This document shows, one piece after another, positions 6,256 to 12,110 of a stretch of 12,110 nt of DNA; the first letter of the stretch is position 1; each line of letters opens with the position of its first letter. The position numbers were made by a program, and so were the translations under genes. Source of the DNA: Dehalococcoidales bacterium (GTDB taxonomy: Bacteria; Chloroflexota; Dehalococcoidia; Dehalococcoidales; UBA2162); NCBI GenBank assembly GCA_016932435.1, contig JAFGCW010000071.1, positions 1 through 12,110 of the forward strand, in the 5' to 3' direction. The notes beneath the pieces are model-generated. The model was given only the letters and a program-made list of their open reading frames with translations. It was not told where the DNA came from and made no database searches.

Positions 6256-6284
6256 ATTATAACAGGCTTAATAATTTACGACAA
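6256..6284 (-). promoter_or_regulatory. promoter of the molybdate transporter leader
   Basis: On the minus strand TTGTCG (6284-6279) and an extended TGTTATAAT (-10 at 6261-6256) are separated by 17 bases. The start near 6249 falls just ahead of the riboswitch closing stem. Confidence 0.8.
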
Positions 6285-6288
6285 TGTT

Positions 6289-6316
6289 GATAATCTATAT
6301 TCAGATATAATTTATC
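6289..6316. promoter_or_regulatory. candidate ArsR operator, 12-4-12 inverted repeat
   Basis: GATAATCTATAT (6289-6300) and ATATAATTTATC (6305-6316) are inverted copies with 10 of 12 matching positions around a 4-base centre. It abuts the -35 box of the arsR promoter (6317) and lies 5 bases upstream of the -35 of the divergent molybdate transporter promoter. ArsR/SmtB repressors bind AT-rich 12-2-12-type dyads near the promoters they control, so self-repression is the simplest reading. Confidence 0.6.
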
Positions 6317-6345
6317 TTGACAGGCTTTCCCAAAAACGTTATAAG
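6317..6345 (+). promoter_or_regulatory. promoter of the arsR operon
   Basis: TTGACA (6317-6322) and TATAAG (6340-6345) are separated by exactly 17 bases; transcription would start near 6352, leaving a leader of only about 14 nt that is almost entirely ribosome binding site. Confidence 0.85.
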
Positions 6346-6365
6346 TATATAAGTGAGGACTAATA

Positions 6366-6695
6366 ATGTCAATTGAAAACGAAGAGGAACTTCAGGAAGG
6401 TACTGATGAGCAGGCTGCTTTATTCAGCGCCCTGGCTGACCCTACCCGGCTGAAACTCATAAAGCTTCTGCGTAATCAGAAAGAACCCGACGCTCTCTGT
6501 GTCAACGCACTCGCAGGATTACTGGGAGTAACCCAATCGGCTATCTCCCAGCATCTGCGGGTGTTAAAGTCGATAGGACTGGTGAAAGGCGAACGCAGAG
6601 GAATGACCATTCACTATTTTATCAATCAAGATACGCTCGAGCAGTACCGGCGTCTTGCCGAGGCGATACTCAGTCTTGAAAAAATGGAAGAATAG
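6366..6695 (+). CDS. ArsR/SmtB-family repressor
   Basis: This 109-residue winged-helix protein has ALFSALADPTRLKLIKLL (18-35), the recognition region LLGVTQSAISQHLRVLKSIG (52-71) and the wing GERRGMTIHYF (75-85). In classical ArsR the metal site is a CxC in an ELCVCDL segment; here the equivalent is DALCVNAL, with Cys45 kept and the second Cys replaced by Asn. No His/Asp cluster is visible at the C-terminal helix, so the inducer is not evident and may not be arsenite. GAGG lies seven bases before the ATG. It is the first gene of an operon with a His/Cys-rich protein and an ABC exporter, which it most likely represses together with itself through the dyad at 6289-6316. Confidence 0.92.
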   Translation: MSIENEEELQEGTDEQAALFSALADPTRLKLIKLLRNQKEPDALCVNALAGLLGVTQSAISQHLRVLKSIGLVKGERRGMTIHYFINQDTLEQYRRLAEAILSLEKMEE

Positions 6696-6727
6696 TAAAA
6701 GTAAAATAATTTGTCAGGAGGAAAGAA

Positions 6728-6988
6728 ATGCATCATCTGGGATTTGGTTGCGAACACCACACACAAACGGAAAGAAGTCATCATCACCACGGAGGTTGTG
6801 GCTGCGCGAAACACAGTCAACCGCACCAGACTCACGGTTGCGGCTGCCATCATCACGGATATCTGACGCGGCGCTTCCCAACCAGGGAAGAAATGATTAG
6901 CGAGATGGAGGAATACTTGAAACAGCTCCAGGCTGAAGCGAAAGGAGTCGAAGAGCGCCTCGCCGAGATGAAGAAAGAAGACGAATAG
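6728..6988 (+). CDS. His/Cys-rich small metal-binding protein, DUF5320-like tail
   Basis: The 86-residue product has two parts. Residues 2-43 hold 14 His and 5 Cys, including HHHHGGCGC (18-26) and HGCGCHHH (36-43), a near-mirrored pair of Cys-Gly-Cys and His-cluster units. Residues 45-86 are a charged helix (RRFPTREEMISEMEEYLKQL onward) predicted to form a coiled coil, resembling short DUF5320-type proteins. I infer binding of a soft or borderline metal (for example Ni, Co, Zn or Cu) in the cytoplasm, as chaperone or buffer; no signal peptide is present. AGGAGG lies six bases upstream of the ATG. The stop overlaps the GTG start of the ABC ATPase gene by one base (TAGTG), so it is translated together with the exporter. 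Confidence 0.82.
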   Translation: MHHLGFGCEHHTQTERSHHHHGGCGCAKHSQPHQTHGCGCHHHGYLTRRFPTREEMISEMEEYLKQLQAEAKGVEERLAEMKKEDE

Positions 6989-7989
6989 TGTCGAAGTCAG
7001 CACACTTGGACACCTCGATGATAAGTGTTACCGGCCTCACCAAGCGATTTGATGAAGTTATCGCAGTAAACGATATCAGTTTTGAAGTAAACCAGGGAGA
7101 ACTGTTCGGTTTTCTTGGACCGAATGGCGCCGGAAAGACAACAACCATCAATATGCTGACAGGCCTGGCCCGGCTTGACTCGGGTTCGATTACTATCGGC
7201 GGAATCGACTGCACCCGTAACCCGAAAGCCGCCCAGCACCTGGTTGGCGTGGTGCCCGATGAAAGCAATCTCTACCCTGAATTGACCGGTTACGATAACC
7301 TCGTGTTTTGCGCGGCGCTCTACGGTATCGGAAAGACGGAGGGTAAAAAGCGTGCGAGCGAGCTTCTGGAGGTGTTCGGGCTTACCAATGCCGCCAACCG
7401 TAAATTCCAGGGGTATTCCAAGGGGATGAAGCGGAAACTGACTTTTGGCGCCGGTATCATCCACCAGCCACCTGTCCTTTTCCTCGACGAACCGACGACC
7501 GGTATCGATGTCGCCAGTGCCCGGCAGGTCAGGCAGATAATGGCTGATTTGCACAAACAGGGAACGACCGTTTTTCTCACGACCCATTATATCGAGGAAG
7601 CCGAGCGTCTCTGCGAACGCATTGCCTTCATCGTGAACGGCAAGATTGTCAGGACCGACCGGGTAGAGAACCTGCTGAAGCCTGTGCAGGGGAAAAACAT
7701 GCTGCTGCTTACCGTATCGGATTCAGGTAAAGACCATCTTAAATCTCTCACTTCCGAGTTTCCTCACTATGCCTTCGATTCCATCATCAATGGGCAGATA
7801 CGAGCTCAATCCGAAGAGACGATAGTTATCGGCCCCCTGGTGAGATTACTGGAAGAGCGAGGTATCCAGGTTACCGAGGCCCGGCGTCACCGGCCGTCTC
7901 TCGAAGATATATTCGTCGAGGTTACCGGCATAGAGGTAGGTTTGATGCAGAAAGACAGAGAAAGACCGATGGGAGGGGGGAATAAATGA
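6988..7989 (+). CDS. ABC transporter ATP-binding protein (exporter type)
   Basis: The 333-residue protein has one complete nucleotide-binding domain. Walker A is GPNGAGKT (44-51), the signature is YSKGM (143-147) in place of the usual LSGGQ, Walker B is LFLDEP with Asp167-Glu168, and the switch is His200. A C-terminal extension of about 100 residues after residue 230 resembles that of DrrA-like export ATPases. The GTG at 6988 is used because it overlaps the preceding stop; an ATG at 7018 is possible but has no clear ribosome binding site. The gene overlaps the permease gene by four bases (ATGA), so the subunits are made in step. The substrate is unknown; the ArsR and metal-binding neighbours point to a metal or metal complex. 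Confidence 0.94.
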   Translation: MSKSAHLDTSMISVTGLTKRFDEVIAVNDISFEVNQGELFGFLGPNGAGKTTTINMLTGLARLDSGSITIGGIDCTRNPKAAQHLVGVVPDESNLYPELTGYDNLVFCAALYGIGKTEGKKRASELLEVFGLTNAANRKFQGYSKGMKRKLTFGAGIIHQPPVLFLDEPTTGIDVASARQVRQIMADLHKQGTTVFLTTHYIEEAERLCERIAFIVNGKIVRTDRVENLLKPVQGKNMLLLTVSDSGKDHLKSLTSEFPHYAFDSIINGQIRAQSEETIVIGPLVRLLEERGIQVTEARRHRPSLEDIFVEVTGIEVGLMQKDRERPMGGGNK

Positions 7990-8723
7990 AACGCTGGAAT
8001 GCTTTCAGGGCTATCATTGCCAAGGATATGCGTACTTATTACCTTAAGCCGCCAAATCTAAGCTGGGGCATCATATTCCCTATTGCCTGGACGGGTATGT
8101 TCTTTATCAGGTCGGGAAGCGGCCTTGAAAACATCGCTGACATGCTGCCGGGAGTTATGACCATAGCCATACTATTCGGCACAACATCCATGTTATCTGT
8201 GGCTATCACCTTCGAGAGAAGGAATAGTTCATTTGACAGACTGCTCCTGGCTCCGATTTCACTGGAACTGCTGATGCTGGCGAAAACGTCCGGAGCCATC
8301 TTTTTTGGCATCGTCAATGCATTTGTCCCGGTAATTATTGCCGCTTTCCTGGCAGACCTTTCGGGTATTCTGTGGTATCTGCTGATACCGGCTATTATTC
8401 TTATCGGTATCGCGTCGACATTTCTGGGGCTGTTTATTGCCGTATCGGTAAGCGAGGTATTCGAGGCTCAGACGTTTTCAAATTTTTTCCGTTTCCCGAT
8501 GATTTTTCTCTGCGGATTGTTCTTTCCCATCATGTCGCTTCCGATATATATTCGCTGGCTTTCCTTTGTCTTTCCCGTGACCTATGGCGTCGACATTCTT
8601 CACGGGGCTGTAACCGGCGACCAGATAATGCACTACACACTCAGCTTTTCCGTCCTGGCATTATTCTGCATCGGGCTTTTTTTTCTGAGCCTGCGAAATA
8701 TCAGGCGAAGGTGGATTGCCTAA
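7986..8723 (+). CDS. ABC-2 type permease, partner of the preceding ATPase
   Basis: This 245-residue membrane protein has six predicted helices (about 27-41, 54-75, 103-122, 129-153, 166-184 and 218-236). The cytoplasmic segment FERRNSSFDRLLLAPIS (76-92) is the coupling region of ABC-2 permeases. A conserved FPVTYGVDILHG element (196-207) precedes the last helix, as in DrrB/NodJ-like exporters. A strong GGAGGGGGG site precedes the ATG, which overlaps the ATPase stop. With the ATPase it should form a dimeric exporter in the inner membrane. It is the last gene of the arsR operon; a hairpin follows at 8729. Confidence 0.93.
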   Translation: MKRWNAFRAIIAKDMRTYYLKPPNLSWGIIFPIAWTGMFFIRSGSGLENIADMLPGVMTIAILFGTTSMLSVAITFERRNSSFDRLLLAPISLELLMLAKTSGAIFFGIVNAFVPVIIAAFLADLSGILWYLLIPAIILIGIASTFLGLFIAVSVSEVFEAQTFSNFFRFPMIFLCGLFFPIMSLPIYIRWLSFVFPVTYGVDILHGAVTGDQIMHYTLSFSVLALFCIGLFFLSLRNIRRRWIA

Positions 8724-8728
8724 GATCA

Positions 8729-8753
8729 AGTCACATTTTGAGTGAATGTGACT
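8729..8753. terminator. hairpin between convergent operons
   Basis: AGTCACATT (8729-8737) and AATGTGACT (8745-8753) form a perfect 9-bp stem with a 7-base loop between the convergent ABC permease genes. Neither strand has a T tract after it, so it is either an RNA-stabilising 3' end or a weak terminator serving both operons. Confidence 0.5.
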
Positions 8754-8797
8754 CTCAAACATATTGATGATTACAAACTGAGATAAAGCTAAACGAG

Positions 8798-9607
8798 CTA
8801 AGTCTGGTCTGCGTACTTCCACCATAAACTTACCGCCATGATGCTGGTAATGCCAACCAACCCTACGAGGATGTAGCTGATGGCACCGAGAGGTGTAGGT
8901 GTTGCTCCAGTTAAAGCCTCGGCAGCACCGCTGTACAGGGCAGGGATATCCCACGGGAAGTATGGTCCATAGCCGAGCTGGTCGGCAATCTGGGCAAGCA
9001 TGATAATCAGGAAGATGCAACCGACAGCCGGCAGATAACCACGGGCAAGGCAAGCTGCCAGACCGAAAGGAATACACAGGATTATTATCAGACAGCCGGT
9101 AACCAGCAGTGTTTTAAGCCCGTCCAGAATCGTTGTTGATGACCATCCTGGTAGCTGCAGAACCGTACCAACTCCCAGCATGAGGAGATACGCCAGCACG
9201 ACCAGCGCCAGCGACCAGTACGATGCGGTAATAGTTTTTGCGATGACGATAGTCACCCGAGACGTGGGCAACGCCAGCATGTCGTAGACAGTCTTGTCAC
9301 TGAACTCACGACCGAAGATCCAGATGAAGATGAGGCCGAAAATCGCTAACCCTCCGACACTTACAATGACCATCATCAGACTGAAAAAGTTCGGCCAGTC
9401 GGCAGCCCCGCCGAACATCTGTGCCTTTGCGCCAAGCAAACCAAGACTGCGAGCTCTTTCTGGATCCTCTAATATGAACATGAAAAGTCCGCAGACCAGG
9501 GTTATAAACACAAATGCCAGGGCAGAAACCCAGAGTACTTTGGATCGCCAGGCTTTACGGAACTCCACCCATAATGCTGCAGGCAATTCGTTGATAGCAC
9601 TAATCAT
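8798..9607 (-). CDS. ABC-2 type permease of the TetR-controlled exporter
   Basis: The 269-residue protein has six predicted membrane helices (about 22-46, 76-99, 128-150, 163-188, 191-208 and 241-262). FGREFSDKTVYDMLALPTSR (98-117) lies between helices 2 and 3 and is the typical coupling segment of the ABC-2 family of the bacitracin/antibiotic export kind. The ATG lies inside the last codons of the ATPase gene (8-base overlap), so the two are translationally coupled. It is unrelated in sequence to the permease at 7986 beyond the superfamily. Substrate unknown; TetR control suggests export of a drug, peptide or lipid-like compound. Confidence 0.92.
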   Translation of the reverse strand: MISAINELPAALWVEFRKAWRSKVLWVSALAFVFITLVCGLFMFILEDPERARSLGLLGAKAQMFGGAADWPNFFSLMMVIVSVGGLAIFGLIFIWIFGREFSDKTVYDMLALPTSRVTIVIAKTITASYWSLALVVLAYLLMLGVGTVLQLPGWSSTTILDGLKTLLVTGCLIIILCIPFGLAACLARGYLPAVGCIFLIIMLAQIADQLGYGPYFPWDIPALYSGAAEALTGATPTPLGAISYILVGLVGITSIMAVSLWWKYADQT

Positions 9608-10529
9608 TTTCGTTCTCGCCTTTTATACTGACCAGTTTTAGAAAATACGACTCCAGGTCTCCCTTTTCGACCATAAGCCCAGTAGGCGGATAGCCTGCCT
9701 GCACTAAAAGCGCGGCGATATTATCCGGGTGCTTTATTGCATCTTTGTCCGTGATTACCAGTGAGTCACGGTCATTCAGATTCACCGCGATTCCGGCGTT
9801 AGCGAGTACTGACCGCGCCGATTCGACATCAGGAACTCTGACAACCAGACGCTGCTCTTCCTGTTCTGTTAACTCGGCAGAGGTTAGTTCTTTCACCAGA
9901 TGCCCTTCATGCACTACGCCGATACGCGTAGTAAGCCTTGCTATCTCGCTCAAGATGTGACTGGAGATAAAAATTGTGACACCATGCTCTTCCGCAAGGT
10001 TTTTCAGGAGATTTCTTATCTCGACAATACCTGCCGGGTCAAGACCATTCGCCGGTTCATCAAGGACAAGCAAATCCGGATGGTGGATCAGCGCCTTAGC
10101 CAGCCCCAGCCGCTGGGCATTACCGAGAGAGAGTGTTTTGGCACTACGTTGGGCATACTGCGTCAATTTCAATTGTTCTATAATCCTGTCCACTGAATCG
10201 GCGTTATCGAGCTTCCGGAGTCGCCTGACGATTTCCAGGTTCTCCCTGACTGTCAGATCAGGGTAGGCGTGAGGAGTCTCTACCATATAACCGACGCGCT
10301 GCCAGATAGACTTCAGACCTGGATATATCTTGTTACCGAACAGCGAGGCCGAACCCGCGTCTGGTTTAATGATGCCCAGCAGCATACGAATAGTAGTCGT
10401 CTTGCCAGCTCCGTTGAGACCGAGGAAACCGTATATTTCCCCCGGACTGATATTGAGGTCCAACCGATCGACAGCAACGACATCTCGGTAGCATTTTGTC
10501 AATCCCGAGGCAGCTATCACCGTATTCAT
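9600..10529 (-). CDS. ABC transporter ATP-binding protein (TetR operon)
   Basis: This 309-residue protein has one nucleotide-binding domain. Walker A is GLNGAGKT (37-44), the signature is LSLGNAQ (133-139), Walker B is LLVLDE (153-158) and the switch is His191. A C-terminal domain of about 90 residues follows, common in BcrA-type export ATPases. The signature has LSLGN in place of LSGGQ, frequent in this subfamily. The ATG overlaps the TetR gene's TGA (ATGA) and is preceded by AGGGCAGG. It should pair with the permease encoded next to make a complete exporter, and the adjoining TetR gene presumably represses both. Confidence 0.94.
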   Translation of the reverse strand: MNTVIAASGLTKCYRDVVAVDRLDLNISPGEIYGFLGLNGAGKTTTIRMLLGIIKPDAGSASLFGNKIYPGLKSIWQRVGYMVETPHAYPDLTVRENLEIVRRLRKLDNADSVDRIIEQLKLTQYAQRSAKTLSLGNAQRLGLAKALIHHPDLLVLDEPANGLDPAGIVEIRNLLKNLAEEHGVTIFISSHILSEIARLTTRIGVVHEGHLVKELTSAELTEQEEQRLVVRVPDVESARSVLANAGIAVNLNDRDSLVITDKDAIKHPDNIAALLVQAGYPPTGLMVEKGDLESYFLKLVSIKGENEND

Positions 10530-11134
10530 GACCTGCCCTTCTCACTCAGGTAATTCACCATTGTTTCTATCAACATATCCGTCACCCTGTCGTACATAGC
10601 GGTGCCCAGAGTCTCTTTCTGTAGATAGATAAAAAATACCGAAGCTATCATGTTGCCAGCAACCTCGGCGTCGAGCTGCCGGATAATACCTTCCTGCTGC
10701 CACCGGCTAATGAGTTCAATTATAAACGTGATATTCTGGTGATAGTGTTCTTCATACTGCTCGGAAGAGAAAAAGCTTGAGAAACTTTCCATTTCTCCTC
10801 TCCCGAAGACCGCCAGTATCAACGGGTCTTCCTCCAGGATAGCGAAAGAGCTTTTCAACAGGAAGCGCAACTTTTCGTCGGGATCTTTTATTTCTTCCAG
10901 TTGGCGCATCATGTCCGTGCGCAGTTTTTCCTCGGATACTTCGTGCAGCGCTAGGAAAAGAGCTTCTTTGGACTCGAAAAACCGATAAAAAGAGCCCTTG
11001 GCTATCCCCACAGCTTTGGCGATATCGTCGACGCTGGTCTTTTTCAGGCCGTATTTGATGAAATATTCCCGTCCCTTCTGCAGCAATGCGAGTCTTATCT
11101 TCTCTATTTGAGACTGCGTAAACGCCTTTGGCAT
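10526..11134 (-). CDS. TetR/AcrR-family transcriptional repressor
   Basis: The 202-residue protein has the standard TetR layout. The N-terminal helix-turn-helix includes TSVDDIAKAVGIAKGSFYRF (33-52) followed by FESKEALFLAL. An all-helical ligand and dimer domain follows (about 65-200) and gives no hint of the inducer. The gene is first in a three-gene operon with an ABC exporter. A perfect inverted repeat overlaps its promoter, so it very likely represses its own operon until the export substrate or a related compound appears. The ATG at 11134 has no recognisable Shine-Dalgarno (upstream GGTTATAGAATA), which may keep repressor levels low relative to the exporter. Confidence 0.92.
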   Translation of the reverse strand: MPKAFTQSQIEKIRLALLQKGREYFIKYGLKKTSVDDIAKAVGIAKGSFYRFFESKEALFLALHEVSEEKLRTDMMRQLEEIKDPDEKLRFLLKSSFAILEEDPLILAVFGRGEMESFSSFFSSEQYEEHYHQNITFIIELISRWQQEGIIRQLDAEVAGNMIASVFFIYLQKETLGTAMYDRVTDMLIETMVNYLSEKGRS

Positions 11135-11146
11135 TATTCTATAACC

Positions 11147-11176
11147 GTATGACTATATTTATATTTATAGTCATAC
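11147..11176. promoter_or_regulatory. TetR operator, perfect 11-8-11 inverted repeat
   Basis: GTATGACTATA (11147-11157) and TATAGTCATAC (11166-11176) are exact inverted copies around an 8-base AT spacer. The 30-bp dyad overlaps the -10 box of the tetR promoter and the likely start of transcription, the expected place for an autorepressor site. Confidence 0.85.
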
Positions 11177-11201
11177 TATACTTCTCTCTGGTTCTTGTCA
11201 A
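11173..11201 (-). promoter_or_regulatory. promoter of the tetR-ABC operon
   Basis: On the minus strand TTGACA (11201-11196) is followed after 17 bases by TAGTAT (11178-11173); a TATAGT two bases earlier gives a 15-base spacing. Transcription would begin inside the inverted repeat at about 11166. Confidence 0.7.
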
Positions 11202-11280
11202 TAGAGATGGCTCTGGAAATCACGCCTGGAGTATTCCGATTTTTTAGTTATATTTCTTCGTTAACTGCCCAAGGAGGGGG

Positions 11281-11373
11281 ATGATAAACGTGCTAGTTCT
11301 TCTGATTTTACCTTATGACTTTTTGTTAAATAATGAAGCTGAAAACGAAAATTTTCAGCACATTAAAAACTGA
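11281..11373 (+). CDS. possible 30-residue peptide
   Basis: An ATG directly follows AAGGAGGGGG (11271-11280) and opens a frame of 30 codons. The product has a hydrophobic start (MINVLVLLILPYDFLL) and a polar, Asn/Glu-rich end. The ribosome binding site is strong but the spacing is short (three bases from GGAGG). A perfect hairpin lies within the 3' half of the frame. The rest of the stretch from 11177 to 11426 shows no other gene and no clear plus-strand promoter. Function unknown; chance is possible. Confidence 0.25.
   Translation: MINVLVLLILPYDFLLNNEAENENFQHIKN
11338..11359. repeat. perfect hairpin GCTGAAAA-N6-TTTTCAGC
   Basis: Arms 11338-11345 and 11352-11359 pair perfectly around CGAAAA. 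No T tract follows on either strand, so it is not a standard terminator. Its position about 70 bases before the sigma-like gene makes it a candidate regulatory or mobile-element end structure, unproven. Confidence 0.4.
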
Positions 11374-11426
11374 ATACAGCGACTATCTCTGAGCTTGAAC
11401 GTTTGCCCTTTGAAAGGGGGGTAAGT

Positions 11427-12110
11427 ATGAGTTCAAGCGTAGTAGCTCCAGCATCGCCGGACGGCGATAATGGCAATCATCAGGGTTACTGTAGCCGATG
11501 TCATAAAGTTTGGACGCTAAACACAGCGCAGGGCGTTTGTCAGTGGTGCGGTTGCCTGGCAGTCTGCCAGTCATCACCAACAAAGCCCCGCAGTATCAAG
11601 TCTAGGTCTAACTCAAAGAAAAGACAAGCTCCGGTAATCGGTAACGGCTATGACCGGTTAGAAGGTCAATGGTTAGACTTCTATAATGTAGCTTCCAGAT
11701 TTACCGACAAGGTAAAGCCAGAGGATCGAGAGGACATACTCCATACTATAATGATGACCCTTGCCGATGTGGAACGTAACAACGGACATAAGCCTTTTAC
11801 CGAAGCAGTGATGTATCGAATTGCCAGCCGGACAGTATCAGACTACTGGTTTAATCACTACAGCTACACTGCCGGACTGGACTGTAAACACTGTAGCAAG
11901 GCACAACGGCAGAAGTGTAAACAGGACAATCTCTATACCCAATGTCCAAAAGCCATCAAGCTTGAGAATCTGAATAAACCTATCAGAGACAATGAAGGCA
12001 ATACTACCGAACTGGGCGACCTGATTGCCGATGACAAGGCTCTTGACCTGGACGCCTGGGCGGACGCTAAAACCTTCATTCTCCGGTTTCCGAATAGACT
12101 TCTCCAGATA
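11427..12110 (+). CDS. sigma-70-like protein with N-terminal zinc ribbon, partial
   Basis: An open frame of 228 codons starts at an ATG preceded by AAAGGGGGG and runs off the right edge, so the C-terminus is missing. Residues 20-47 form a zinc ribbon (CSRC at 22-25, CQWCGC at 38-43). Residues 80-145 (WLDFYNVASRFTDKVKPEDR, then EDILHTIMMTLADVE) resemble sigma factor region 2. A second cysteine cluster (CKHC at 153-156, Cys164, Cys173) is inserted before LNKPIRDNEGNTTELGDLIA, a linker seen in sigma factors ahead of region 4, which would lie outside the window. I recall similar proteins in Chloroflexota, often in mobile or prophage-like regions. It could direct RNA polymerase to element genes or have lost that role. 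Confidence 0.75.
   Translation, partial: MSSSVVAPASPDGDNGNHQGYCSRCHKVWTLNTAQGVCQWCGCLAVCQSSPTKPRSIKSRSNSKKRQAPVIGNGYDRLEGQWLDFYNVASRFTDKVKPEDREDILHTIMMTLADVERNNGHKPFTEAVMYRIASRTVSDYWFNHYSYTAGLDCKHCSKAQRQKCKQDNLYTQCPKAIKLENLNKPIRDNEGNTTELGDLIADDKALDLDAWADAKTFILRFPNRLLQI

Noticed and set aside
6099..6290. Plus-strand open frame of 63 codons
   Set aside because: Coincides with the structured leader RNA and promoter of the minus-strand transporter; no ribosome binding site.
6997..7587. Minus-strand open frame of 196 codons
   Set aside because: Antisense shadow of the ABC ATPase whose Walker motifs are on the plus strand.
11338..11359. Hairpin as an intrinsic terminator
   Set aside because: No T-rich tract follows on either strand.
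1..12110. CRISPR arrays, tRNA or rRNA genes, insertion sequences
   Set aside because: No regularly spaced repeats, cloverleaf-like segments, rRNA segments or transposase genes were seen.

Overview
The window looks like part of a bacterial chromosome, probably from an anaerobic or sediment lineage. The partial gene at the right end (N-terminal zinc ribbon, then a sigma-like domain) resembles proteins I associate with Dehalococcoidia and other Chloroflexota. That placement is an inference from protein style only. Ribosome binding sites are of the AAGGAGG type, promoters are sigma70-like (TTGACA-N17-TATAAT) and GC content is moderate.

Left part (1-1964): a possible 3' gene tail, a UspA-type universal stress protein on the minus strand with a good promoter, and two membrane proteins of unknown function on the plus strand (one DUF5654-like, one DUF502-like). 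Centre-left (2115-2990): an extended -10 promoter, a fluoride (crcB) riboswitch, the fluoride channel gene crcB/fluC and a DUF190 (PII-like) gene form a compact fluoride-response transcription unit. Centre (3187-6290, minus strand): the Mg2+ transporter/channel mgtE lies behind a strong promoter and a leader of about 200 nt that carries a short open frame and an intrinsic terminator directly before the mgtE ribosome binding site. Upstream of it is a MOT1-type molybdate/sulfate transporter preceded by a leader RNA that I read as a molybdenum-cofactor (Moco) riboswitch. A possible 34-residue membrane peptide lies between the two transporters.

Centre-right (6289-8723, plus strand): an ArsR regulator, a His/Cys-rich small protein, an ABC ATPase and an ABC-2 permease form one operon with overlapping genes. 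A 12-4-12 inverted repeat in the divergent intergenic region is a likely ArsR operator and lies between the promoters of this operon and the molybdate transporter. Right (8798-11201, minus strand): a second ABC export operon (TetR regulator, ATPase, permease), again with overlapping genes, is controlled from a TTGACA promoter whose -10 region lies in a perfect 11-8-11 inverted repeat, the evident TetR operator. Right edge (11204-12110): a possible 30-codon open frame, a perfect hairpin and the start of the sigma-like zinc-finger gene, which runs off the window and suggests an adjoining mobile or prophage-type segment.

The common theme is control of ion and metal traffic: F-, Mg2+, molybdate and probably a thiophilic or histidine-binding metal. 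Each transport gene has its own RNA or protein sensor. The least familiar part is the mgtE leader, where a peptide-coding leader plus terminator suggests ribosome-mediated Mg2+ attenuation in place of the usual M-box riboswitch.
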